From: Cupriavidus cauae
Lineage (GTDB): Bacteria > Pseudomonadota > Gammaproteobacteria > Burkholderiales > Burkholderiaceae
Assembly (NCBI RefSeq): GCF_008632125.1
Contig: NZ_VWRN01000002.1
Span: 1 to 64,000 of the forward strand
Direction: 5' to 3'
Length of the DNA stretch: 64,000 nucleotides
Part shown: positions 9,594-20,625 of the stretch, one piece after another
Numbering within the stretch: position 1 is the first letter of the stretch
How the letters are laid out: every line of letters begins with the position of its first letter
Notes under the pieces: model-generated
The model's database searches: none
What the model saw: the letters and a program-made list of their open reading frames with translations, nothing else
What the model was told of the DNA's origin: nothing
Program-made: the position numbers and the translations under genes

Positions 9594-9872
9594 TTGCCAC
9601 ACCCAGCCGCCATGCCGCAAACCCGCCCCGATTCCGCGCCAGACCCGCTCGCCCTGCCCGACTCCGCCGAGACCACCGACGACAGCCTGTTCGACCGTCC
9701 CGACAGCCCCTGCGTCGGCATCTGCTCGACGCTGTTCGACGAGGTCTGCCAGGGTTGCGGCCGCACCGCGATGGAGGTCAGCAACTGGGTCTTCATGAGC
9801 GACGCGGAAAAGCAGGCGGTGTGGGAACGCATCACGCGCGAAGCCACCGCGCGCCGTTTCCAGCGCGACTAG
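9594..9872 (+). CDS. DUF1289 small Cys protein
   Basis: A 92-residue protein with the DUF1289 pattern SPCVGICSTLF...CQGCGRTAMEVSNW. The four cysteines form CxxxxC and CxxC pairs that may bind a metal. The function of the family is unknown. A good -10 TATAAT lies at 9580-9585 with a poor -35, so a transcript starting around 9591 would be nearly leaderless for the ATG at 9594. The internal ATG at 9612 (MPQTRP) is an alternative giving an 86-residue protein. The N-terminal 35 residues are Pro/Asp-rich and look disordered. Confidence 0.8.
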   Translation: MPHPAAMPQTRPDSAPDPLALPDSAETTDDSLFDRPDSPCVGICSTLFDEVCQGCGRTAMEVSNWVFMSDAEKQAVWERITREATARRFQRD

Positions 9873-9880
9873 GGCTCCCC

Positions 9881-9979
9881 TCTGGCCGCTCTGGCCGCTC
9901 TGGCCGCTCTCGCCCCTCTCGCCCCTCTGGCCCCTCTGGCCCCTCTGGCCCCTCTGGCCCCTCTGGCCCCTCTGGCCCC
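9881..9979. repeat. 9-bp tandem repeat, 11 units
   Basis: Eleven contiguous 9-bp units: three TCTGGCCGC, two TCTCGCCCC, then six TCTGGCCCC. The array starts 9 bp after the DUF1289 stop. A second, imperfect repeat carrying CCCTGATCAGCAGAG continues to about 10070. The array lies between two convergent genes and I see no coding role. Confidence 0.95.
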
Positions 9980-10075
9980 TCTGATCCGGAGAGCCTTGAT
10001 CCAGAGCGCCCTGATCAGCAGAGCGCCCTGATCAGCAGAGTCCACTGATCCGCAGAGCCCTGGTCCGACAAGCCC

Positions 10076-12565
10076 TCACCGGCTCGCCCCGCTCGTCCGG
10101 CCGCCATCGCGCGCCGCCGGCGTCAGCACCAGCGTCTCGAACGCCTTCGCCCCCGCCGGATGCCCGGCCCCCTGGATCGTCACGTACTCGCCGCGCGCCC
10201 ATTGCTCGGTCCAGTCGCGATAGTGCGGCGACAACACGTTGCCTGATTGCCCCGTCGGCGTGATGAAGCGCGAGGCCGACAGATCGGCCAGGTCGTAGAT
10301 CGCCCGCACGCTGGCGCCATGCACGTTCTCGAACGGCGCCTGTTCGTCGCCCAGGTTGTGGCGGCCGGCATTGACGGTATAGGTGTCGCCGCCGGTCGGC
10401 ACCTTGACGTTGAAGAACCCGGCCAGCGACGGCACCTTGGCGAACGGCCGGTGTTCGGCGCGGGCGGCATGGGCCTGGCCCCAGCGCCAGCGCCGCGGAT
10501 CGTCGCCGTAGCGCTGCTGCAGATCGGCGATGGCCCGTATCCACGCGGCGCCCATCGCGTCGTTGCAGTCCTCCGGAGCCGGCGTCTTGGGATCGTCGCA
10601 CCAGAAGCGCCCCAGGCCGCGGGAGCTGCGCAGCACGTTCAGCATCGCCTGTTGCACATTGCGCTGCTCCCACATGCGTGCGAACACGCCATCGCCGACC
10701 TTGCCCTCGAACATGCCGCGCGACAGCTCGCGCAGCCAGGCGGTGGCGACCAGCGGCTCCGCGCGGTCCGCCGACATCGTGCCGTCCCAGCGCGCCAGCG
10801 CGGCGAACAGCTCGCGCTCGCGCGCCGGACGCGTTTCGTCGGCGGCAATCGACGCACCGAGCAGCAGCGGCAAGGCGTCCTTGACCGCCAGCGACAGCTC
10901 GTCCTTCTGGATCGCCGCGAACGTATCGAGCGTGTGCTGCCGCCGCGCGCCAAGCAAGGCCCGGATGCGGTCGTGCCGATACGGCACGGTCCATTCGCTG
11001 GTCAGGAAGTACGGATAGTCGTCCGGCACGATCTTCTGGTTCGCGGTCACCACCATGCCGCCGGGCGGATTGAAGCTGCGCGGCAGCCGTTCGAACGGAA
11101 TGAAGCCGTTCCAATCGTAGCGCGCGTCCCAGCCGGGCGCCGGAGCCAGGCCCTTCAGATCGTTGGCGGCGTGGCGCAGCGGCACGCGGCCCGGCGCGAT
11201 GAAGCCGATGTTGCCGTCGACATCGGCATAGACCGCGCTCTGCTGGGGCGTGTGGAAGTCGCGCAACGCCTCTGTGAAACTGGTCCAGTCGTGCGCGCGG
11301 TTCAGCTTCAGGCCGGCCTGCACGGTGCGGTCGTCCGGCCGCAGCGCGACCCATTGAAAGGCCACCACATACTGGGCGCCCAGCGGCGCGACGGCGGCCG
11401 CGAGCGGGTCGGCGACATCGGAGATCACCGGCCCGTGGCGGGTCGAGCGGACCCGGATCGTCACGTCGGGCAGGTCCTTGACCCGGATGGTCTCCTCGCG
11501 CACCGCGAAATCGGCCCAGCCGTTCGGCGTCTGGTACTGCTCGGGCCGGCCGGGACGAAGCCGCTCGATATAGAGGTCCTGCAGATCCGGCGCGGTATTG
11601 GTAAAGCCCCAGGCGATGCGCGGCGTATGGCCGATCACGACCACCGGCATGCCCGGCAAGGTGGCGCCGGTCACGTCCAGCCCCGGCGCGCGCAGCGTGG
11701 CGAAGTACCACAGCGCCGGCGCCTGCAGGCCCAGATGCAGATCGTTGGCCAGCAGCGGCTTGCCCGAGCGCGTATGGGCGCCCGATACGACCCAGTTGTT
11801 CGAGCCCATGCCTTCGACCAGCCCCCGCGGCGCCGCGGCCTCGACGCTGGCCATCGCCGTGGTCAGCGGGGCCAGCTGGCGGTACAGCGCGGGATAGTCG
11901 GTGGTGCGCAGCGGCTGCTCGCCCGGATACGGCGCCAGCAGCTCGTTGATGCGCGACAGCGGCAGCGTCTGCGCCAGCCGCATGCGCAGCACCTCGCGGC
12001 TCCAGTTGGCGCTCAGGTCCCAGGCCATCATGGTCTGCCAAGCCAGCGTATCGGCCGGCTCCCAGCGTTCGGGCACGGTGCGCAGGATCGCGAATTCGGG
12101 CGGCAACGGGCCCTGGTGGCTGTCGATGCCGGCATTGACGCCGTCGGCATAGGCCTGCAGCGCGGCGCGCGTCTCGGGCGTGCTGGCGGCGAAGGCGGCC
12201 TCGGCATTGCGGCGCACGCCGATGGTGCGCAGGAAGCGATCGGTCGGCAGCGCGCTCGGTCCGAGGATTTCGGCCAGCCGGCCGGAGGCGATGCGCTTGT
12301 TCATCTGCATCTGCCAGAGCCGGTCCTGCGCATGGACGAAGCCCAGCCCAAAATACGCATCGAGCGGATCGCCGGCCTCGATGCGCGGAATCGCATGGCG
12401 GTCGCGCACGATGGTGACGCGCCCGTGCAAACCCGCCAGCGCGACGGTGCCCGCCACCGTCGGCTGCGACGCCTGCCGATACCAGGCATAGCCGCCGATG
12501 GCCGCGGCCAGCGCCAGCCCCGCCAGGATCACCGTCAGCCATGCCAGCCGCTTGAGCCAATGCAT
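10076..12565 (-). CDS. Penicillin acylase-family hydrolase
   Basis: An 829-residue Ntn-hydrolase of the penicillin G acylase / acyl-homoserine lactone acylase family. A membrane anchor or uncleaved signal lies at residues 1-30 (KRLAWLTVILAGLALAAAIG). The autoprocessing site and nucleophile is Ser about 255 in GMGSNNWVVSG, splitting an alpha and a beta chain. FGLGFVHAQDRLWQM is the conserved alpha-chain signature. The enzyme would cleave amide bonds of acylated substrates in the periplasm. AHL acylase activity (quorum quenching) is possible but cannot be told from sequence alone. The ATG at 12565 follows GGGGAGGGGAAGG. Its end lies close to the repeat array. Confidence 0.88.
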   Translation of the reverse strand: MHWLKRLAWLTVILAGLALAAAIGGYAWYRQASQPTVAGTVALAGLHGRVTIVRDRHAIPRIEAGDPLDAYFGLGFVHAQDRLWQMQMNKRIASGRLAEILGPSALPTDRFLRTIGVRRNAEAAFAASTPETRAALQAYADGVNAGIDSHQGPLPPEFAILRTVPERWEPADTLAWQTMMAWDLSANWSREVLRMRLAQTLPLSRINELLAPYPGEQPLRTTDYPALYRQLAPLTTAMASVEAAAPRGLVEGMGSNNWVVSGAHTRSGKPLLANDLHLGLQAPALWYFATLRAPGLDVTGATLPGMPVVVIGHTPRIAWGFTNTAPDLQDLYIERLRPGRPEQYQTPNGWADFAVREETIRVKDLPDVTIRVRSTRHGPVISDVADPLAAAVAPLGAQYVVAFQWVALRPDDRTVQAGLKLNRAHDWTSFTEALRDFHTPQQSAVYADVDGNIGFIAPGRVPLRHAANDLKGLAPAPGWDARYDWNGFIPFERLPRSFNPPGGMVVTANQKIVPDDYPYFLTSEWTVPYRHDRIRALLGARRQHTLDTFAAIQKDELSLAVKDALPLLLGASIAADETRPARERELFAALARWDGTMSADRAEPLVATAWLRELSRGMFEGKVGDGVFARMWEQRNVQQAMLNVLRSSRGLGRFWCDDPKTPAPEDCNDAMGAAWIRAIADLQQRYGDDPRRWRWGQAHAARAEHRPFAKVPSLAGFFNVKVPTGGDTYTVNAGRHNLGDEQAPFENVHGASVRAIYDLADLSASRFITPTGQSGNVLSPHYRDWTEQWARGEYVTIQGAGHPAGAKAFETLVLTPAARDGGRTSGASR

Positions 12566-12630
12566 CGCCTTCCCCTCCCCCGTCCAACCGTTCGTTGCGG
12601 TGTCGTGTCGTTGTCGATTATCGCCGACGT

Positions 12631-12655
12631 AAAAATGCCCGGACAGGCCGGGCAT
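12631..12655 (-). terminator. Intrinsic terminator of the aldehyde dehydrogenase
   Basis: On the minus strand an 8-bp stem ATGCCCGG / CCGGGCAT with loop CCTGT is followed by TTTTT (complement of 12631-12635). It lies 18 bp after the stop of the minus-strand gene at 12674. Confidence 0.85.
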
Positions 12656-12673
12656 CTTCCAATCGGTCGGCGC

Positions 12674-14107
12674 TCAGGCCGCGGGCTTCTTCAGCTGCAG
12701 CGCCTTGTACTCGAGGAACTCCTCCAGGCCGTACTTGCCGGCCTCGCGTCCATTGCCCGACTGCTTGTAGCCGCCGAACGGCGCCATCATGTTGAAGGGG
12801 CCGCCATTGATATCGACCTGGCCGGTACGGATGCGGCGCGCCACGCGAATCGCGCGCGCCTCGTCGCCCGACCACACGCCGCCGCCCAGGCCGTAGACGC
12901 TGTCGTTGGCGATGCGCACCGCGTCTTCCTCGGTGTCGTAGCAGATGATCGACAGCACCGGGCCGAAGATTTCTTCCTGCGCAACGGTGGCCTTGGGATC
13001 GACGTTGCCCAGCACGGTCGGCTGCACGAAGAAGCCCTTGTCCAGGCCGGCCGGCGGCTCGGTACCGCCCGCCACCAGTTCGGCGCCCTCGTTGAGCCCG
13101 CGCTGGATGTACCCCGTCACGCGGTCCTTCTGCGCAGCCGAGATCAGCGGTCCCAGCTTGGTGGTCTCCTGCAGCGGATCGCCGACGGTGAAGCCCGCCA
13201 CCACCTTCCTGACGATCTCCTTGACCTCGTCATAACGGGCGCGCGGCACCAGCATCCGCGTATGCGCCGAGCAGGTCTGGCCGGAGTTCAGGAAGCAGGC
13301 GTTGATGGTGCCCTTGACCGCCGCCGGCAGGTCGGCGTCGTCCAGGATCACCGAGGCGGACTTGCCGCCCAGTTCCAGCGCGACGCGCTTGACGGTCTGC
13401 GCGGCCAGCTCGGAGACGCGCTTGCCGGCGCGGGTCGAGCCAGTGAACGACACCATGTCGACCTCGCGGTGGCTGGCCAGCACCTCGCCGACCACCGGAC
13501 CATAGCCCGTCACCAGGTTGAACACGCCCGGCGGCAGTCCTGCGGCCTCGATCACCTCGGCCAGCACGAAGGCGTTCAGCGGCGCCACCTCGGACGGCTT
13601 GAGCACCACCGTGCAGCCCGCGGCCAGCGCGGGCGCAACCTTCAGCGTGATCTGGTTCAGCGGGTAGTTCCACGGCGTGATGGCGGCGACCACGCCGACC
13701 GGTTCGCGCACCACCAGCGAATTGCCGACCTCTTCCTCGAAGGTGAAGGACTCGACCAGCTTGGCCGCCTGGCTCCAGTTGAAGACCGGGCCGCCGACCT
13801 GGATCGCGCGGGCCAGCTTGATCGGCATGCCCACCTCGGCGGCGATCAGCTGCGCCAGCTCCTCGGTGCGCGCCTTCAGGCCCTCGGCGATCTTGCGGAT
13901 ATAGTCGGCGCGCTGCTGCGACGGCGTGGCGGCCCAGCCGTCGAAGGCGGCGCGGGCCGCCTGGATGGCGTCCTCGGCGTCGCGGGCATGGCCCTCGGGA
14001 ATCCGCCCCATCACCTCCTCGGTGGTGGAATGGATGACGTCGATCTGGCCGGTGCCGTGCGGGGCGACCCATTTGCCATTGATAAAGAGTTTGTCTCGCT
14101 GTTGCAT
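12674..14107 (-). CDS. NAD(P)-dependent aldehyde dehydrogenase
   Basis: A 477-residue ALDH-superfamily enzyme. The cofactor/substrate core includes [25 protein letters not shown], the general base LELGGKS and the nucleophile NSGQTCSA. It oxidises an aldehyde to its acid; the substrate is not predictable, and neighbours give no pathway. The ATG at 14107 is preferred over the GTG two codons upstream (14113) because GAGGAA is then spaced 8 bp. A clear intrinsic terminator follows the stop. Confidence 0.93.
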   Translation of the reverse strand: MQQRDKLFINGKWVAPHGTGQIDVIHSTTEEVMGRIPEGHARDAEDAIQAARAAFDGWAATPSQQRADYIRKIAEGLKARTEELAQLIAAEVGMPIKLARAIQVGGPVFNWSQAAKLVESFTFEEEVGNSLVVREPVGVVAAITPWNYPLNQITLKVAPALAAGCTVVLKPSEVAPLNAFVLAEVIEAAGLPPGVFNLVTGYGPVVGEVLASHREVDMVSFTGSTRAGKRVSELAAQTVKRVALELGGKSASVILDDADLPAAVKGTINACFLNSGQTCSAHTRMLVPRARYDEVKEIVRKVVAGFTVGDPLQETTKLGPLISAAQKDRVTGYIQRGLNEGAELVAGGTEPPAGLDKGFFVQPTVLGNVDPKATVAQEEIFGPVLSIICYDTEEDAVRIANDSVYGLGGGVWSGDEARAIRVARRIRTGQVDINGGPFNMMAPFGGYKQSGNGREAGKYGLEEFLEYKALQLKKPAA

Positions 14108-14322
14108 AGCCACAATTCCTCGGTGAGCCGTCAGGCGTGAAACCCTTCGGCGTTTCCAACCTGATTCAGGTGTTTCAGGGCGTTTGCCGTTGTTATCAAT
14201 CTTTTCTGTGCCGACATTGTAGAGCCGATTTTGTCCGGCGATATCGCTTCGCCGCCCGGCACACGGCCGCCGCTCGCCAATATCCCGCCGATAATCGCGC
14301 GCGGTACCGCTCGCCGGCCATG

Positions 14323-14356
14323 AAAAAAGGCCGCAACGCGTCGATGCGTTGCGGCC
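14323..14356 (-). terminator. Intrinsic terminator of the ABC-F gene
   Basis: A perfect 11-bp stem GGCCGCAACGC / GCGTTGCGGCC has a 6-nt loop. On the minus strand it is followed by TTTTTT (complement of 14323-14328). It lies about 70 bp beyond the stop of the ABC-F gene. The rest of 14114-14426 contains no gene that I can support. Confidence 0.92.
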
Positions 14357-14426
14357 TTCTTGCGGCCTTTCGTTCGCCAGCCTGCCCGCGGTGGCGGGCG
14401 GTGAGCAGCAGGCGTGACAGAAACCG

Positions 14427-16049
14427 TCAGCCGGCGATACCCTGCGACTCCAGATATTCGTCGTAGGTGCCCAGATAATCGGTCACCGTGCCGTCGGTGC
14501 GGATTTCGATGATCCGCGTGGCCAGCGCGCTGACGAATTCGCGGTCGTGCGAGACGAAGATCAGCGTGCCGGTGAACTTGTCGAGCGCGATCTGCAGCGA
14601 CTCGATCGATTCCATGTCCATGTGGTTGGTCGGCTCGTCCAGCGCCAGCACATTATGGCGGCCCAGCATCAGCTTGCCCCAGATCATGCGGCCCTTCTCG
14701 CCGCCGGACAGCACCTTGACGGACTTCTTGATGTCGTCGGCCGAGAACAGCAGCCGGCCCAGCGTGCCGCGCAGCGACTGGTCGTCGTCGCCGGCCTGCG
14801 TCCACTGGGTCATCCAGTCCATCAGGTTGGTCTCTTCCGGGAACTCCTCGTAGGTGTCCTGGGGCATGTAGCCGACGTTGGCGTTCTCGGCCCACTTGAC
14901 GGTGCCGTGATCGACCTCGATGCCGCGCTGCACGCCCGTCTGCACCGCGCCGTCCAGCAGGCAGCGCAGCAGCGTGGTCTTGCCCGCGCCGTTCTCGCCG
15001 ATGATGGCGACACGCTCGCCGGCCTGGATCGACAGCGACAGGTTGTTCAGGATCTGGCGGTCGTAGGCCTTGCTGATGTTCTCGGCGGTCACCGCCAGGT
15101 TGTGCAGCTTCTTCTCGAACTCGAAGCGGATGAACGGGTTCTGGCGCGACGACGGCTTGATGTCCTCGACCTTGATCTTGTCGATCTGCTTCAGTCGCGA
15201 GGTGGCCTGGCGGGCCTTGGACTTGTTGGCCGAGAAGCGGCGCACGAAGTCCTGCAGTTCGGTGATCCGCTCCTTGGCGCGCGCGTTGGCGGCCATCTGG
15301 CGCTCGCGGGCCTGCATCGACGCTTCCATGTAGTCGTCGTAGTTGCCCGGGTAGACCTTCAGCGTGCCGTAGTCCATGTCGGCCATGTGCGTACAGACCG
15401 AGTTCAGGAAGTGGCGATCGTGCGAAATGATGATCATGGTGGAATTGCGCTCGTTGAGCACATGTTCCAGCCAGCGGATCGTGTTGATGTCCAGGTTGTT
15501 GGTCGGCTCGTCCAGCAGCAGCACGTCCGGATTCGAGAACAGCGCCTGCGCCAGCAGCACGCGCAGCTTCCAGCCCGGCGCGATATTGCTCATCGTGCCC
15601 TGATGCTGGTCGGTCGGGATGCCCACCCCCAGCAGCAGCTCGCCGGCGCGCGCCTCGGCGGTGTAGCCGTCGTACTCGGCGTACTTGGCCTCGAGCTCCG
15701 CGGCCTTCATGTAGTCTTCGTCGGTCGCTTCCGGGTTCGCGTAGATCGCGTCGCGCTCCTGCGCCGCCGCCCACATCTCGGTATGGCCCATCATCACCAC
15801 GTCGAGCACGCGCATGTCCTCATAGGCGAACTGGTCCTGACGCAGCTTGCCCAGGCGCACGCCCGGTTCCAGCACCACGTTGCCGGCGCTCGGCTCCAGG
15901 TCGCCGCCGAGGATCTTCATGAAGGTGGACTTGCCGCAGCCGTTCGCGCCGATCAGGCCGTAGCGGTTGCCCTCGCCGAACTTGACCGAGATATTCTCGA
16001 ACAAGGGCTTGGGGCCGAACTGCATGGTGATGTTTGCGGTAGATAGCAC
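14427..16049 (-). CDS. ybiT: ABC-F ATPase, YbiT type
   Basis: A 540-residue protein with two ABC ATPase domains and no transmembrane part, so a ribosome-associated ABC-F factor and not a transporter. The first domain has Walker [10 protein letters not shown] and [11 protein letters not shown]. The second has [18 protein letters not shown] and [12 protein letters not shown] charged linker (about 235-320) joins them. N-terminal residues closely follow E. coli YbiT ([23 protein letters not shown]). The start is taken as GTG at 16049 (VLSTANIT aligns with YbiT MLVSSNVT), with AAGG 9 bp upstream. Its exact role in translation is not established. Confidence 0.92.
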   Translation of the reverse strand: MLSTANITMQFGPKPLFENISVKFGEGNRYGLIGANGCGKSTFMKILGGDLEPSAGNVVLEPGVRLGKLRQDQFAYEDMRVLDVVMMGHTEMWAAAQERDAIYANPEATDEDYMKAAELEAKYAEYDGYTAEARAGELLLGVGIPTDQHQGTMSNIAPGWKLRVLLAQALFSNPDVLLLDEPTNNLDINTIRWLEHVLNERNSTMIIISHDRHFLNSVCTHMADMDYGTLKVYPGNYDDYMEASMQARERQMAANARAKERITELQDFVRRFSANKSKARQATSRLKQIDKIKVEDIKPSSRQNPFIRFEFEKKLHNLAVTAENISKAYDRQILNNLSLSIQAGERVAIIGENGAGKTTLLRCLLDGAVQTGVQRGIEVDHGTVKWAENANVGYMPQDTYEEFPEETNLMDWMTQWTQAGDDDQSLRGTLGRLLFSADDIKKSVKVLSGGEKGRMIWGKLMLGRHNVLALDEPTNHMDMESIESLQIALDKFTGTLIFVSHDREFVSALATRIIEIRTDGTVTDYLGTYDEYLESQGIAG

Positions 16050-16383
16050 GTCGAAGAACCTTTTGGAATGCGGTGTAGCGGTGATGGCGGCCGGTGAAGG
16101 GGCCCGGTGGACGCGACAGATCGGCGAAGCCGCCGAAGGCGTGCCGCATGGCGCGGCGGGCTGGGCCAACGGAGCGACCGTGGCACGTGGCCGGACAGGC
16201 CTGAGCCCTTCACCTCGCGAAGAATCGGAGATTTTACCATTCCTGGCGCAATCGGGCGCGAGGATGGCGGCGGGTCGGGATGCCGGCCTGCGATCGGATC
16301 CTGCGGTGGGATCCTGCGGCGGATCCTTCAATCGGATGCTGCGATCCGGGCCGGGCCCTCAGCGGGGCGCCCACACCGCGCGC
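16050..16383. other. Intergenic region, no gene seen
   Basis: 334 bp upstream of the ABC-F gene and downstream of ldcA. It holds repeated GGATCCTGCGG-type segments around 16293-16330 and, on the minus strand, a -10-like TAAAAT near 16230 without a good -35. No conserved coding frame was recognised. Confidence 0.6.
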
Positions 16384-18149
<1,766 letters not shown>

Positions 18150-18176
18150 TCAATTCCGCGAGACGCCGGAACGCCC

Positions 18177-18653
18177 TCAGTCCTGCGCCGGCGCCACGGC
18201 GGGCGCGGTCACCTCGGCCCAGCAGTTCGGCGTCTCGAACAGCACCAGCCGGGTCAGCTGCAGATGATGCCCGAAGCAGTCCTTGAACACCGGCGCCAGC
18301 ATGTCGAAGGCGATCTGCGCCAGGTTCTCGACGGTCGGAATCGCGTCGAGCACCACCGTCTTGTGCCCCTCCATGCCGCGCAGGAATTCGAGCAGCGCGG
18401 TGTCGCCGCGATGGATCAGGAAGGCGTGGTCCCACTTGTCGACCAGATGCCGGTTCGCCAGCGCCTTGATGTCGCCAAAGTCCAGGATCATGCCCTCGTC
18501 CGCCGCGCCCTCGCGATGCAGCACCTCGCCCGACAGCGTCAGGTCGAGCCGATATCGGTGGCCATGGATATTGCGGCATTGGCCGCCATGGTTGGGGATG
18601 CGGTGGCCGGCGTCGAATTCGAGACGGCGCGTGATCGAGACTTGCTTGTTCAT
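18177..18653 (-). CDS. queD: 6-carboxytetrahydropterin synthase QueD
   Basis: Second step of queuosine/7-deazaguanine synthesis, from 7,8-dihydroneopterin triphosphate. The 158-residue protein has zinc ligands in FDAGHRIP and NIHGHRY and the nucleophilic Cys in GGQCRNIHGH. It is somewhat longer than the 120-residue E. coli enzyme owing to insertions between the core strands. It lies 33 bp after queE in the same direction. queC is not in the window. Confidence 0.93.
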   Translation of the reverse strand: MNKQVSITRRLEFDAGHRIPNHGGQCRNIHGHRYRLDLTLSGEVLHREGAADEGMILDFGDIKALANRHLVDKWDHAFLIHRGDTALLEFLRGMEGHKTVVLDAIPTVENLAQIAFDMLAPVFKDCFGHHLQLTRLVLFETPNCWAEVTAPAVAPAQD

Positions 18654-18686
18654 GAAGACCGGTGCCGGGACCCGTGCGGCAGACGC

Positions 18687-19322
18687 CTAGCGGATGCCCA
18701 GCAGCTTGTGGGTTTGCAGCGAAAGGCGCCAGCGCGGATGGCGCTGGCAGAAATCGACGGCGAGGGCCGTATTCTCGCGCGCCAGCGGGCCGTCCATCGG
18801 CTGCACGAGGAAATAGCGGAAATCCAGCGCCTCGTATGCCGCGAAGTCCTGGCCGGGCTGCGGGATCACGACCTTGAGCTCGTCGCCGCGCGCGACCACC
18901 AGTTCGGCGCCCATCTTCGGGCTGACGCAAACCCAGTCGATGCCGTCCGGCACCGCGATCGTGCCATTGGTCTCGATCGCGATCTCGAAGCCCTGCGCGT
19001 GCAGCGCGTCGATCAGCGGCGCATCGAGCTGCAGCAGCGGCTCGCCGCCGGTGCAGACCACCAGCGGGCGGCCGCCCGCGCCTTGCGGCCATTGCGAGGC
19101 CACCTGCGCGGCCAGTTCCTCGGCGCTGCGGTACTTGCCGCCCAGCGTGCCGTCGGTGCCGACGAAATCCGTATCGCAGAAGCGGCAGATCGCCTGCTCG
19201 CGATCCTGCTCGCGGCCGGTCCACAGATTGCAGCCCGCGAAGCGGCAGAACACGGCGGCGCGGCCCGCGTTGGCGCCCTCGCCCTGCAGCGTGTAGAAGA
19301 TTTCCTTGACGGCGTAAGTCAT
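18687..19322 (-). CDS. queE: 7-carboxy-7-deazaguanine synthase QueE
   Basis: A radical-SAM enzyme contracting 6-carboxytetrahydropterin to 7-carboxy-7-deazaguanine. In its 211 residues the cluster cysteines appear as CRFAGC, a spacer of about 15 residues, then CRFC, the spread form of the CxxxCxxC motif seen in the proteobacterial QueE subgroup. The GGEP motif (CTGGEPLLQ) and the N-terminal YTLQGEGANAG are also present. The ATG at 19322 gives the family's start (MTYAVKEIFYTLQGEG); the longer frame upstream is spurious. It precedes queD. Confidence 0.94.
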   Translation of the reverse strand: MTYAVKEIFYTLQGEGANAGRAAVFCRFAGCNLWTGREQDREQAICRFCDTDFVGTDGTLGGKYRSAEELAAQVASQWPQGAGGRPLVVCTGGEPLLQLDAPLIDALHAQGFEIAIETNGTIAVPDGIDWVCVSPKMGAELVVARGDELKVVIPQPGQDFAAYEALDFRYFLVQPMDGPLARENTALAVDFCQRHPRWRLSLQTHKLLGIR

Positions 19323-19467
19323 GCTTGCGGTCGGTTCGACCTGGAAGATTGGCGACGGGATGGTGCCCTGGCTGTCCCTGCCGGGCAGGGGGCGAATGCC
19401 GTGCGGCTGGCCCTGGCGGGGGCATTCCCGGTTGCGCGGGGAAACGCGACAGTATACCAAAGACGCC

Positions 19468-20406
19468 TTAATGCCGCAGGCGCATGGCCGGCGGCCGTTC
19501 CGCGACCTGGCCCGGGGCGTCGTCCTGCATCCGCGCCGCCAGGAAGTCCAGAAAGCAGGCAATCCGCGCCGACAGCTGGGTATTCAGATAGTAGACCGCG
19601 TGGATGGGCTGGCGCACGTCGAGCGTCTCGCGGGGAAACAGCTGCACCAGGTCGCCGCGGGCGCGGTCCTGCGCGGTCATGAAGTCGGCCAGGCACACCA
19701 CGCCCTGGCCCGCCAGCGCCAGCTGGCGCAGCGTCTCGCCGCTGGAGGCGGACACCGCCGGCGTGATCTCGAACTCGTTGCCGGCCTCGTCGCGCAGCGG
19801 CCACCGGTTCAGGCTGTCGGGCTGCGTGAAGCCCAGCAGGCTGTGACGGGCCAGCTCCCCGACCGAGCGCGGCCGCCCGTGCGCCTTCAGGTAGGCGGGG
19901 CTGGCCAGCACGCGCAGGCGACTGTGGCACAGCGGCCGGGCATGCAGCGTCGAATCGCGCAGCGCGCCGATGCGGATCGCGACATCGGTGCGGTGCTCCA
20001 GCAGATCGATGATCTGGTCGCTGCTGTGCAGCTCCAGCTCGATCTCGGGATAGGCGCGGCGAAAGTCGTCGACCAGCGGCACCACCACATGGAGCATGAA
20101 CGGCGAAGCCGCGTTGATGCGCAGCTTGCCGGCCGGCTTCTGCCGCCGCAGCGCGATCTGGTCCTCGGCCTGGTCGACTGCGCCCAGGATCGCGCGGGCG
20201 TGCGCCAGCAGCGCGGCGCCCTCCTCGGTCAGCTCGAGCCGGCGCGTGGTCCGCCGCAGCAGCGCGGTGGCGAGCTTGTCCTCGAGCCGCGCCAGCGCCC
20301 GGCTGACGCCGGACACGGTCTGGCCCAGCTGGTCGGCCGCGGCGGTGATCGAGCCGCTGTCGACCACGGTGACGAAGGCCAGCAATTCTTCCAGGGTCAT
20401 TTTCAT
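19468..20406 (-). CDS. LysR-family regulator
   Basis: A 312-residue LysR protein. The N-terminal winged helix-turn-helix (LEELLAFVTVVDSGSITAAADQLG) is followed by an effector domain from about residue 90. The ATG at 20406 follows AGGA, with an alternative ATG at 20400. It is divergent from the MFS exporter at 20626 across a 219-bp gap with an inverted repeat, so the exporter is the likely target. The inducer is unknown. Confidence 0.9.
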   Translation of the reverse strand: MKMTLEELLAFVTVVDSGSITAAADQLGQTVSGVSRALARLEDKLATALLRRTTRRLELTEEGAALLAHARAILGAVDQAEDQIALRRQKPAGKLRINAASPFMLHVVVPLVDDFRRAYPEIELELHSSDQIIDLLEHRTDVAIRIGALRDSTLHARPLCHSRLRVLASPAYLKAHGRPRSVGELARHSLLGFTQPDSLNRWPLRDEAGNEFEITPAVSASSGETLRQLALAGQGVVCLADFMTAQDRARGDLVQLFPRETLDVRQPIHAVYYLNTQLSARIACFLDFLAARMQDDAPGQVAERPPAMRLRH

Positions 20407-20551
20407 GGCGGGTTTTCCTGCGGTGCGGGGTTTCCTGCGGTGCCGATCGCGCCCGCTCCGGCCGGCCGAGGCTCCAGGCGGGGAGCCGGGCGACCCGGCA
20501 TAGCGAGGCGGGATGCGAGATTGTTGACTGTGGATCAAATATTTTCTGCAT

Positions 20552-20565
20552 ATTAACGGATTAAT
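20552..20565. promoter_or_regulatory. Putative LysR box
   Basis: ATTAA-CGGA-TTAAT is a perfect 5-bp inverted repeat of the LysR T-N11-A kind. It sits between the divergent LysR gene and the MFS gene, 60 bp before the latter's ATG. A TTGACT hexamer lies at 20524-20529. LysR binding is inferred from position. Confidence 0.5.
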
Positions 20566-20625
20566 CGGCAAGCCGGCCAGGATCACAATGCGTGCCATTC
20601 CGCTACTTGAAACCTGGAGGCCATC

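Noticed and set aside
9494..10048. Open frame with Ser-Gly-Pro repeats through the 9-bp array
   Set aside because: It only reads the 9-bp repeat, overlaps the DUF1289 gene in another frame and has no ribosome-binding site.
10247..14140. Very long plus-strand open frame (1297 codons)
   Set aside because: It lies opposite the penicillin-acylase and aldehyde-dehydrogenase genes, is Arg/His/Gln-rich and shows no domain; it is an antisense artefact of high GC.
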